A DNA stretch of 64,000 nucleotides, from the NCBI RefSeq assembly GCF_035917455.1, contig NZ_CP109078.1:7300001-7364000 (forward strand), given 5' to 3'. Every line of letters starts with the position of its first letter. Positions within the stretch are counted from its first letter, which is position 1. This stretch comes from Micromonospora sp. NBC_01796. Lineage in GTDB: Bacteria > Actinomycetota > Actinomycetes > Mycobacteriales > Micromonosporaceae. Below, in pieces: positions 26,367 to 34,789 of the stretch. The position numbers and the translations under genes are program-made. Under the pieces are notes generated by a model. The model saw only the letters and a list, made by a program, of their open reading frames with translations, was not told the DNA's origin and ran no database searches.

Positions 26367-27837
26367 GGTCGACGCGCCGCAGCGGCGGCGTACATCCCTG
26401 ACGGTGGCCTCCGGTCTGCTCGGCGTCTCCACCATCGCCAGCCGGTTGACCACCCTGGTGGCAATGGCGCTGCTGGCCAGGGGCGCCGGCACCGAGGCAG
26501 TGGGCTACTACGGACTCGCGACCCTGATCGCCTCGTTCACCGCCGCCGGGCTCTCCGTCGGGCTCCCGACGTACCTGACCCGGGACTTCGCGGCCGGACT
26601 GGTCTCGGCGCCGCAGGTCGCCCGGATCCACTGCGGTCGACTCGTCACCCTGCTGCTGGCCGCCGTCGTGGCCTATCCCGTCGCCGGTGGTCTCCTGCCC
26701 GGTCTGATCCAGCTCGGCTTCTTCCTCTTCTTTGCCGCCAGCCTCCTGGAGCAGTGGAACGAAACGGCCTGGGTCCTGGTCCGGGGCACCCGTTCCGCCT
26801 GGCTGGAACCACTCACGAACTCCGCCACCGGCGTGCTGCTCATCGTCGCCTGCTCGGCCGAGACGTGGTTGGGCGACGGCCTCGCATTCGGCGAGGCGGC
26901 CGGCTATTTCGTCGCGGCCTCCGTGCTCCGGTCCGCGATGGCGTTCATCGTCGTCGGTATGTGGCGCCAGGTCCGGTCGCCCGGCCGGGTCGACCCGATG
27001 ACCCAACTCCGGCGGTCGCTGCCCTACTTCGCATCCGACCTGCTCGGTCTTCTCTACTTCCGCGGTGACGTGTTCATCCTGGCGATGTTCGTCGCAGCGA
27101 GCGAGGTCGGCGAGTACGTCTCGGCGGCGGCCATCATCGGCCCCGCCGTGCAGGTCGCAGCATCGATGGGGCTCGGCGCGGTCGCGTACGCGGCGCCGCG
27201 CCTGCTGTCCGATCGTTCGCCGTCGGACGACCCGGTCACCATCTTCCGGTTCTTCCGGATCTCCGGGCAGGCCGCAGCCGGCCTGATCTGCCTTGCCCTG
27301 CCGGTCGGGGTGGTGGTGCTGTTCGGCGGGGAAGGTGACGACATCCTCGCGCTCGCGACGATCCTCACCCTGTTCCTGGCGCTACGGTTCGCCAACTTCG
27401 GGCTCTCCGCCATGCTGCTCGCGCACGGTCGGGCCACCAGTCGCCTGCTGGTGCTGGTGGTGAGCCTCGGCGGCAACGTCGTGCTGAACCTCGCCCTGGA
27501 CGGCAGGTACGGCGCACACGGTGCGGCCTGGGCGACGGTGTTGACCGAGTTGATCGTGGCGGGATCGCTGCTCTGGTTCCTCCGGATCCGGGCCCTGGTA
27601 CGGCCAGTCCTGGTCTCGGCCGCCGGTGTGGCGGTTGCCGCGGCGGCGCTGATCGGCGCCCGGGCCGCGGTGGAGCCGGCGCTGGCCACGATGGTCCCCG
27701 GCGGTTGCCTGCTGGCCCTGGCCGCGCTGGGGCTTCTCCGTCAGCGACGGGCCGCCCGACGGACAGTGGATCCGGCCGGTGCGGAGAACGACGAACAGCA
27801 CACTGCGGACCCGCAACGAAGGGCGACAGCCAGGTGA
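26338..27837 (+). CDS. polysaccharide flippase (Wzx/MATE-like)
   Basis: About 499 residues. ATG 26338 lies inside the end of the ligase gene; GTG 26317 and ATG 26353 are alternatives. Twelve or more hydrophobic segments, with SGLLGVSTIASRLTTLVAMALLARGAGTEAVGYYGL at the start, match the polysaccharide-biosynthesis flippases of the MOP superfamily. It would export lipid-linked glycan units. The stop overlaps the following gene by four bases. Confidence 0.8.
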   Translation: MPTVPMAAAEVDAPQRRRTSLTVASGLLGVSTIASRLTTLVAMALLARGAGTEAVGYYGLATLIASFTAAGLSVGLPTYLTRDFAAGLVSAPQVARIHCGRLVTLLLAAVVAYPVAGGLLPGLIQLGFFLFFAASLLEQWNETAWVLVRGTRSAWLEPLTNSATGVLLIVACSAETWLGDGLAFGEAAGYFVAASVLRSAMAFIVVGMWRQVRSPGRVDPMTQLRRSLPYFASDLLGLLYFRGDVFILAMFVAASEVGEYVSAAAIIGPAVQVAASMGLGAVAYAAPRLLSDRSPSDDPVTIFRFFRISGQAAAGLICLALPVGVVVLFGGEGDDILALATILTLFLALRFANFGLSAMLLAHGRATSRLLVLVVSLGGNVVLNLALDGRYGAHGAAWATVLTELIVAGSLLWFLRIRALVRPVLVSAAGVAVAAAALIGARAAVEPALATMVPGGCLLALAALGLLRQRRAARRTVDPAGAENDEQHTADPQRRATAR

Positions 27838-28973
27838 GAATTGGAATCGCGGGATGGTTCGGCTCCGACAACCTCGGCGACGAGATTCTCCTGCACACGC
27901 TCGTATCCTGTGTGCGCTCGGTGGACGAGAGCGCGTCGTTCGTGGTCTTCTCCCCCAACCCGGACCGGGTAGCCGCACTGCACCGCGTCGACGCAGAAAG
28001 GATGCCGACGCTGCGCGCCCGTGGTGCCGTGGGACGCCAGGGCACGGCGCAGCGGGCGATCCGGGACTGCGACATTCTCTTCCTCGGCCCGGGGACGGTG
28101 TTCCAGGAGCGGTCGCCCAACCTGCCGTGGCCAGGCACTCTGCCGCTGTTCGCCCGGATCGTGGGAATGGCCCGGCTGGCCCGCACGCCGGTGGCCCCGG
28201 TCGGGGTGGGTGTTCGGGAGGGAGGCACGCCAGCCGGCCGGCGGTTGCTGCGGGTGATCGGTGCCGCGTCCGTGGCGATAGGCGTACGTGACCAGCGCAG
28301 CGGATCCTACTTCGGCGCCAGGGCGCAGGTGATCGGTGACGTGGCCTACGCGCTGCCGATACCCGACACGCAGCCAGCGGCAGCCGTTGAGGAGGCGGCC
28401 GGTTCCGCGCGACCCACCTTCGCGCTGTCGATGCGGCCGCTCGCCCCGGACACCGAGGCCGGGCTGCTGCTGTCCATCGGCGGCTGCCTGGATCGGCTCC
28501 AAGCCGACGGCTGGACCGGCGACTTCCTACCGATGGCGTTCGGCCAGGACGCCCAGGGAGAGGACGACCGGGACATCTACCGCCGCGCCTTCGGCAACGT
28601 ACTCGGCCTGGCCGGCAACCCGCTGAACGACCGGGAAGGGACCACGCTCGCCGGGGCGCTCGACGGGTGGCTGACCGCGCTCGCCGGATATCGGCTCGTC
28701 ATCGGCACCCGGCTGCACGCCGCGGTGATGGCCGTGGCGCTCGGGGTGCCCACGGTGGCGATCGCCTACGAACGGAAGGTGCACGACGCGTTCGTCGATC
28801 TCGGGCTCGGGCGGTTCGTGGTCGGGCCGGACGTCGATGCCGAAACCCTGCACCGAACGGCGACGGCGGCCGCCGGTTCACCCGCCGAGTTCCGGGAGGC
28901 GGCCGGCCGGGTCGCACGCCAGGGCAGGATCGCACGGGAGTTCGTCACCGCCACCCTGAAAGGGCTGGGTTGA
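27834..28973 (+). CDS. polysaccharide pyruvyltransferase-like protein
   Basis: 379 residues from GTG 27834, overlapping the flippase stop (GTGA). GIAGWFGSDNLGDEILLHTL and the C-terminal VIGTRLHAAVMAVALGVPTVAIAYERKV are the two conserved blocks of the CsaB/polysaccharide pyruvyl transferase family, which transfers pyruvate from PEP to a glycan as a ketal. Pyruvylated cell-wall glycans can anchor surface proteins. The acceptor here is unknown. Confidence 0.85.
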   Translation: MRIGIAGWFGSDNLGDEILLHTLVSCVRSVDESASFVVFSPNPDRVAALHRVDAERMPTLRARGAVGRQGTAQRAIRDCDILFLGPGTVFQERSPNLPWPGTLPLFARIVGMARLARTPVAPVGVGVREGGTPAGRRLLRVIGAASVAIGVRDQRSGSYFGARAQVIGDVAYALPIPDTQPAAAVEEAAGSARPTFALSMRPLAPDTEAGLLLSIGGCLDRLQADGWTGDFLPMAFGQDAQGEDDRDIYRRAFGNVLGLAGNPLNDREGTTLAGALDGWLTALAGYRLVIGTRLHAAVMAVALGVPTVAIAYERKVHDAFVDLGLGRFVVGPDVDAETLHRTATAAAGSPAEFREAAGRVARQGRIAREFVTATLKGLG

Positions 28974-30136
28974 TGCGGGTCCTGCTGCTGACCCCGTACG
29001 CACCGGACCTGAGCCAGCCGCACGCGGCGGCGGACACGATCGCGAGGCTGGTCCCCCGACTGGCCGAGAAGACCGACCTTTTCGTGTACTCACCGCAGCA
29101 CCGGTCCGCGACAGCGGCGGCGTCGGCCGGGGAACGCAACTACACGCTGGTGGAGTCGACGGTCCAGGCCGGACCGGGTCGGCTGGACCGATTCGGTCGG
29201 CGGCCGGGTTGGCTGCGGCAGGCCTGGCCGCTGCGGGCGACCCGGGAGGCCGTGGAGCTGATCAGCCGGCTGCGGCCCGACGTCGTGCACGCGGAGTACC
29301 TGCAGAGCGCGGAGGCGCTCGCCGACCGGCGGAACTCGGTACTCGGACTGCACGACATCACGGAGAACGTGATGCGGGAGTCCTACCGGGCCGCCGCCGG
29401 CGGGGTCGAACGCGCGTACCGGCTGGCGGAGCTGCGTCGTACCAGCCTGTTCGAACGGGCGGCGATTCGCCGCGCCGGCGCGGTCCTGACCCTCGCCGAC
29501 GCCGACTTCGCGGTCGCGTCCCGGTACAACCCGAACGTGGTCCTCGCCCGTCCCGGTGTCGACCTCGGCTCGGTGTGCTGGGCGCCGCCGACGGACCTCC
29601 GGCGGCCGCGGCTGGTCTTCGCGGGGGCGATGTGGCGACGGGCGAACGTGCTCGTGGCGCAGCACCTGGCACGGGAGGTGATGCCGATCGTCTGGCAGAC
29701 CCTGCCCGCCGCCGAGCTCAGGATCGTCGGGGCGCAGCCGCCACCGGACGTGCTCGCCCTCGCCGACCGGGACAGCCGGTTCGTCGTCACCGGCACCGTG
29801 CCGGACCTCCGCACGGAAATGTTGGCCGCGCACGCGGTTGTCGTGCCGTCGATCGTCGGCGGCGGGGTGTTGATGAAGGTGGTGCACGCGATGGCCCTGG
29901 GCTGCCCGGTGATCACGTCACCCGGACCGGCGGCGTCGGTCCGGGGGGACGCGACCAACCTGTTCGTCGCCTCTACCCCCGAGCAGATCGCCGCCGCCGT
30001 CGCCACAGCCGTCGGATCACCGGACGAGGCGGTGGCGCGCGGGCACCGGGCGCGGGCGCACATCGCCCGGCTCTTCCGGTGGGACGATACGGTTCTCCGC
30101 TACCTGGACGCGTACGAGATCGCGAGCGCCCGGTGA
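28973..30136 (+). CDS. glycosyltransferase, GT4-like
   Basis: 387 residues. ATG 28973 shares a base with the preceding stop (TGATG). MRVLLLTPYAPDLSQPHAAADTIARL is a GT-B N-terminus, and LRIVGAQPPPDVLALADRDSRFVVTGTVPDL with HAVVVPSIVGGGVLMKVVHAMALGCPVITSP is the donor-binding half of family 4. Some Pro, Ser and Gly replaces the usual E-x7-E motif. Sugar specificity is unknown. Confidence 0.82.
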   Translation: MRVLLLTPYAPDLSQPHAAADTIARLVPRLAEKTDLFVYSPQHRSATAAASAGERNYTLVESTVQAGPGRLDRFGRRPGWLRQAWPLRATREAVELISRLRPDVVHAEYLQSAEALADRRNSVLGLHDITENVMRESYRAAAGGVERAYRLAELRRTSLFERAAIRRAGAVLTLADADFAVASRYNPNVVLARPGVDLGSVCWAPPTDLRRPRLVFAGAMWRRANVLVAQHLAREVMPIVWQTLPAAELRIVGAQPPPDVLALADRDSRFVVTGTVPDLRTEMLAAHAVVVPSIVGGGVLMKVVHAMALGCPVITSPGPAASVRGDATNLFVASTPEQIAAAVATAVGSPDEAVARGHRARAHIARLFRWDDTVLRYLDAYEIASAR

Positions 30137-30963
30137 GGGTCGCCGCGATTGTCGTCGCGTACAACTCGGCCCGTGAGCTGCCGGAAAGCCTCGGTTGCCT
30201 GGCTGCGCTCCCGCTCGCACGGATCGTGGTGGCGGACAACTCGTCCACGGACGACAGCGCGGAGGTCGCCGCGCGGTACACCCCGCACGTCCAGGCGATG
30301 CCGAACGCGGGGTTCGGCGCGTCGATCAACGTTGCCGCCGGTACCGCGCCGGATGTCGACGCGTACTTTCTACTCAATCCGGACTGCCGCCTGTCCGGGC
30401 CGGACTTCGCGGCCCTGGTCGACGCGCTCGACGACGACCAACGGCTCGGCGCGGTCGCGCCGCAGATGCGTTATCCGAACGGGCGGTACGGCATCTCCTC
30501 CGGACCGGAGCCGAGCATCGCCAAGGAGTGGCTCGCGGCGCTGCGGGCCGACCACCTGGTGCCCGGCCGGCTCAAGAGTTTCCTGGCCCGCTCGGCACTG
30601 CTCCGGTCGAAGGTGCCGATGCTCGGCTACCTGGCCGTCGGGCCGACACCGGAAACCCGCCCCGCCGCCTGGGTGTCGGGATTCTGCATGCTCGTACGGG
30701 CCGAGGCGTTCCGGGACGTCGGAGGCTTCGACCCCGACTTCTTCCTCTACTTCGAGGATGTCGATATCTGCCGGCGCCTGCGCGGGCGCGGTTGGCAGGT
30801 CGCCTCGGTGGGGACGAGCGTGGCCGACCACAAGGAGAGCACCAGTACGGCCGCGGTCGGTAAACGACGACTGTACCGGTCGGGCATGAACGTCTATTTT
30901 TCCAAGCACGGCACATGGCGCCAGCGGTTGCTTGCGCGAGCCCTGGGGAGGCTTCCAATATGA
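30133..30963 (+). CDS. family 2 glycosyltransferase
   Basis: 276 residues from GTG 30133, overlapping the previous stop by four bases. VAAIVVAYNSARELPESLGCL is the GT2 N-terminus, NPDC is the metal-binding DxD-equivalent position, and GGFDPDFFLYFEDVDICRRLRGRGW is the signature of rhamnosyltransferase-like (GT2) enzymes such as WbbL. It probably adds a deoxysugar to the glycan on the inner membrane face. Confidence 0.85.
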   Translation: MRVAAIVVAYNSARELPESLGCLAALPLARIVVADNSSTDDSAEVAARYTPHVQAMPNAGFGASINVAAGTAPDVDAYFLLNPDCRLSGPDFAALVDALDDDQRLGAVAPQMRYPNGRYGISSGPEPSIAKEWLAALRADHLVPGRLKSFLARSALLRSKVPMLGYLAVGPTPETRPAAWVSGFCMLVRAEAFRDVGGFDPDFFLYFEDVDICRRLRGRGWQVASVGTSVADHKESTSTAAVGKRRLYRSGMNVYFSKHGTWRQRLLARALGRLPI

Positions 30964-32156
30964 AGATCCTGTTCGTGGCGCCCTGGGTGCCGTCGCAACT
31001 GCGACCGCGTAGCCTCGCCCTGCTGCAGATGCTCGCGGCGGACCACGAGGTGCGCTTCCTGTCCCTGGTGCACGACGAGGCGGAGGCCCGGCTCGCGGAC
31101 GACCTACCGGTCCTCGATCGAACCCTCGTCCCCAACCCCCGGCAGGGTGCCATTGGCCGGAGCCTGCACGCCCTGGCCACCGGGCGGTCGCTGCAACACG
31201 GATATGCGAGCCCTCGCGCCCTGACCGTCGCACTCGAGGAGATCATCGCCGACTGGCGGCCCGACGTGGTCCACCTCAACGTCTTCCGGACCGTCCACCT
31301 TGTCGAGGCGTGTGGCCGTACGCCGGTCATCGTCGACCTGGACGAGTTCCGCAGCGAATACTACGAACAACTCGCCTCCCACGGCCCGAACATCCCCTGG
31401 CGGACGCTCGGTCTGGTGGAGTCCCGGCGAATGCGGGCTCGCGAGGACGACCTGGTGCGGATGGGCGTACCGATGATGCTCTCGGCCCCACCGGAGTACG
31501 GGGAGCAGCGGCCCAACACCTACCTCGTCCGCAGTCCGTACGACTATCCGGCTGACGTGTCACCTTCGGGAACCGCGGCCCAGCCTGCGTCGACGAGCGA
31601 CGCGCGGAAGGCGCCGGTCGTGCTGTTCGTCGGGCGGCTCAGCTACGAGGCCAACGTGTCCGGCCTGCTGTGGTTCGTGCACGAGTGCTGGGACGGTATC
31701 CGGCAGCAGGTCCCGGACGTCCGACTCAGGATCGTCGGTTCGGAGCCGCCCCGAGTGGTGCGCTCACTGGTCGGGGACGGGATCGAGCTCTACCCGGATG
31801 CCCCCGAGATCGAGCCGCACTACGCGGCGGCCTCGGTGGCGATCGCGCCGATCTTCCGGGGAACCGGGGTCCAGATGAAACTGATCCAGTCCCTGGCGGC
31901 GGGTGTGCCGACGGTCACGACCGTAACGGTGGCCGACCGGGCCGGAGTACGCGACGGCGTACACGTCCGGGTCGCGGACGACCGGCAGGGCTGGGTGGAC
32001 GCGACGACCAGCCTGCTGAACCGGGAGCCCGGTACGGAACAGTTGGCCGCCGAGGGTCGGGAGTGGGCGGTGGCGCACCACAGTTGGGCGGCCGTACGGC
32101 GGCAGCTCGACGTCGCGTACGCCGCGGTGGCGGGCGACCGGTTCACCAGACGCTGA
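30960..32156 (+). CDS. glycosyltransferase, GT4-like
   Basis: 398 residues from ATG 30960, overlapping the GT2 stop (ATGA). MKILFVAPWVPSQLRPRSLALLQMLA opens a GT-B fold. VLFVGRLSYEANVSGLLWFVHECW and SVAIAPIFRGTGVQMKLIQSLAAGVPTVTT form the nucleotide-sugar-binding half, as in PelF/WsaF-like GT4 enzymes. It is the last gene of the overlapping glycan operon. Acceptor unknown. Confidence 0.83.
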   Translation: MKILFVAPWVPSQLRPRSLALLQMLAADHEVRFLSLVHDEAEARLADDLPVLDRTLVPNPRQGAIGRSLHALATGRSLQHGYASPRALTVALEEIIADWRPDVVHLNVFRTVHLVEACGRTPVIVDLDEFRSEYYEQLASHGPNIPWRTLGLVESRRMRAREDDLVRMGVPMMLSAPPEYGEQRPNTYLVRSPYDYPADVSPSGTAAQPASTSDARKAPVVLFVGRLSYEANVSGLLWFVHECWDGIRQQVPDVRLRIVGSEPPRVVRSLVGDGIELYPDAPEIEPHYAAASVAIAPIFRGTGVQMKLIQSLAAGVPTVTTVTVADRAGVRDGVHVRVADDRQGWVDATTSLLNREPGTEQLAAEGREWAVAHHSWAAVRRQLDVAYAAVAGDRFTRR

Positions 32157-32230
32157 GACACGTCGGCGGCCGGCTCCGCCCACCACGACCGCCTCGATGG
32201 CGGCGCCGGCCGTCGCATATATTGGCAGCC

Positions 32231-33499
32231 ATGCCCGACGACGTCGCGTTGCTGCTGCGACGGGCCGGTTTCGGTCCGTCGGCGGCGGAACTGGATGCGG
32301 CGCGCAAGGCCGGCTACCAGGCCACTGTCAACGCGCTGACGTCGCCGACCGGACCGGACCTCGGTGCGACCAGTGCGCCGATTCCCGACCTGGGCCCGGA
32401 CCCGTACGCCAACCTGACCGACCCGACGTCGGCGCAGCGGGTTACCGCCGACGAGCGACGCCGGCAGCAGACGCTGGCGATCACACAGTGGTGGCTGGAC
32501 CGGCTCGCCGTCGCCGATCACCAGGCGACAGAGAAGCTGATTTTCTTCTGGCACGGCCACTGGGCCACGTCCGTCAAAAAGGTCATCCGTGCCCAGTTGA
32601 TGCTGACGCAGCACCGGACGCTGCGCACCTCTCTCGACTTCTCACTGATGGCGCACCGGATGGTGACCGACCCGGCGCTGATCTACTGGCTTGACGGCCA
32701 GCTCAACACGAGGTCGGCGCCGAACGAGAACCTCGGTCGCGAGCTGATGGAGCTCTTCACCCTCGGCATCGGGAACTACAGCGAGCGGGACGTGAAGGAG
32801 GCCGGCCGTGCGCTGACCGGCTGGAAAATCGACTACGACGCCGCCCGGACGTACTTCAACCCACCGTCGCACGACGCCGGAGAGAAGACCATCCTCGGCG
32901 TCGCCAGGAACTTCGACGCGCACTCCCTGGTGGACTTCCTGCTGTCGCACCCGCAGTGCCGCCGCTTCGTCGCCGCCCGGCTCTGGCACCGGTACGCCTC
33001 CTCGACCGAGCCGATTCCGGGCCCGACGCTGGACCGCATGGCCGCAGCCTTCCCCGACTCGGTGGCCATGCTCCGGACACTCCTGACGGACGAGGCCTTC
33101 CCCGGCACCCGTGGCAACCTGGTGAAGCAGCCGGTGGAGTGGCTCGTCGGTGCGACCCGACAACTGGGGCTGCGGCCGGGGAGCCTCCCGCCGGCGATCG
33201 TGGAGCAGGTCATCTACGGGATGGAGCGACTGGGCCAGGTGCCGTTCGCACCGCCGAGCGTCGCCGGCTGGCCCGCCGGATCGTCCTGGCTGACGGCCGG
33301 CGCCGCGCACGTACGGCTCAGCCTCGCCGGCAAACTCGCCCAGTTGGCCGAGGCCGGACCGATCACCGTGGAGGGGTTGGCGCAGCTGCTCGCCATCGAC
33401 ACCTGGACCAACCGGACCTACTCGGCACTGACGGAGACGTCCGACCCGCGCCACCTGCTGACCCTCGGGTTGGCCAGCCCGGAGTACCTGGTGACCTGA
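32231..33499 (+). CDS. DUF1800 family protein
   Basis: 422 residues from ATG 32231. LLLRRAGFGPSAAELDAARKAGY, FWHGHWATSVKKV and NENLGRELMELFTLGIGNYSERDVKEAGRALTGW are the diagnostic blocks of DUF1800. No signal peptide is obvious. The biochemical role is unknown; the family is nearly always followed by DUF1501, as here with a one-base gap. A much longer upstream frame runs through the glycosyltransferase gene and is rejected. Confidence 0.88.
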   Translation: MPDDVALLLRRAGFGPSAAELDAARKAGYQATVNALTSPTGPDLGATSAPIPDLGPDPYANLTDPTSAQRVTADERRRQQTLAITQWWLDRLAVADHQATEKLIFFWHGHWATSVKKVIRAQLMLTQHRTLRTSLDFSLMAHRMVTDPALIYWLDGQLNTRSAPNENLGRELMELFTLGIGNYSERDVKEAGRALTGWKIDYDAARTYFNPPSHDAGEKTILGVARNFDAHSLVDFLLSHPQCRRFVAARLWHRYASSTEPIPGPTLDRMAAAFPDSVAMLRTLLTDEAFPGTRGNLVKQPVEWLVGATRQLGLRPGSLPPAIVEQVIYGMERLGQVPFAPPSVAGWPAGSSWLTAGAAHVRLSLAGKLAQLAEAGPITVEGLAQLLAIDTWTNRTYSALTETSDPRHLLTLGLASPEYLVT

Positions 33500-33500
33500 C

Positions 33501-34754
33501 ATGGACCCGGTGACTCGACGAAAATTCCTGCTCGCCTCCGGAGTGGTCGGCGCGGGCGCGATCGCCGCCGGCGCGACCGGTCTCGGCCTCGCGGAACTGC
33601 TCGCCACGGCCCCGGACGCCGCCCCGCAGGACGACGCCGCCGGCACACTGGTCATGGTCACGCTGTACGGCGGCAACGACGGCCTGAACACGGTCGTCCC
33701 GTACGCGGACCCGGCGTACCACTCGCTGCGACCCGAGCTGGCGTATCCGGCGGACAAGGTGCTCCACCTCGACGACGCGCTGGGGCTCAATCCCATGCTG
33801 GCGGGGCTGCGTGGACTCTGGGACGAGAGGCGGCTCGCCGTCGTCCTCGGCGTCGGCTACCCGAACCCGGACCGCAGCCACTTCCAGTCGATGGACATCT
33901 GGCAGACCGCCGCCCCGGCCGGACCGGTCGAGACCGGTTGGATCGGTCGCTGGCTGGACAGCGTGAACGCCGCGCCGGAGACCGCCGTCAGCTTCGAGTC
34001 CGTACTCCCACCCCTGCTCGTCGGCAAGACCCGGGCGGGCTCGTGTGTGAGCACCGGCGGGCTGCGGCTGCCGGCCGGGATCACTCCCGAGATGGTCGCC
34101 GCGCTGGGGCGCGGTGCGCCGGGCGAGTCCGTGGCGCAGGCGCGGGTCGCCGGCGCGTACGCCGATCTGCTCAAGATCGATCAACTGACCCGGGAGGCCG
34201 AGCGAGCGGCGAACACGGCTGGCGCGGATCCCGGACCGGGTGTCACCGCCACCGGCACCGGCGGCGACAACTCGCTCGACGCGCAACTCTCCCTGGTCGC
34301 CACGTGCGTCGAGGCCCGGGTACCCACCCGGGTCTACTCGGTCAGTCTCGGCGGTTTCGACACCCACGCAGAGGAACGGGCCGGGCACGAGAGGCTGCTG
34401 CGCCAACTCGACGCCGCGCTCACCACGTTCGTGACCCGGATGTCGAGGACCGAGGCTGGTCAGCGGGTGACGGTGGTCGTCTACAGCGAGTTCGGGCGTC
34501 GGGTCCGGGCGAACGCCTCCGACGGCACCGACCACGGCACCGCCGGTCCGGTCTTCGTACTGGGCCCACGGGTGGCGGGCGGGTTCTACGGTGAGCAGCC
34601 GCCGCTGACCGACCTCGACGACGGCGACCTCAAGGCGACCGTCGACTTCCGGGACGTCTTCGGTACGGTCATCGCCTCGGTGCTGCGAGCTGATCCGGGC
34701 CGCTACCTCGACCACTACGAGGCACGCCCCCTCCCGCTGTTACCGGCCGAGTAG
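33501..34754 (+). CDS. DUF1501 family protein with Tat signal
   Basis: 417 residues. The N-terminus has TRRKFLLASGVVGAGAIAAGATGL, a twin-arginine export signal. LYGGNDGLNTVVPYADPAYHSLRP, NPDRSHFQSMDIWQTA and VYSEFGRRVRANASDGTDHGTAGPVFVLG are the conserved DUF1501 blocks, related to alkaline-phosphatase/sulfatase folds. It is probably secreted in folded form and partnered with the DUF1800 protein. Confidence 0.9.
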   Translation: MDPVTRRKFLLASGVVGAGAIAAGATGLGLAELLATAPDAAPQDDAAGTLVMVTLYGGNDGLNTVVPYADPAYHSLRPELAYPADKVLHLDDALGLNPMLAGLRGLWDERRLAVVLGVGYPNPDRSHFQSMDIWQTAAPAGPVETGWIGRWLDSVNAAPETAVSFESVLPPLLVGKTRAGSCVSTGGLRLPAGITPEMVAALGRGAPGESVAQARVAGAYADLLKIDQLTREAERAANTAGADPGPGVTATGTGGDNSLDAQLSLVATCVEARVPTRVYSVSLGGFDTHAEERAGHERLLRQLDAALTTFVTRMSRTEAGQRVTVVVYSEFGRRVRANASDGTDHGTAGPVFVLGPRVAGGFYGEQPPLTDLDDGDLKATVDFRDVFGTVIASVLRADPGRYLDHYEARPLPLLPAE

Positions 34755-34789
34755 GGCCCCGGCCGGGGTCCGTTCCGCACCGCGGCGCG

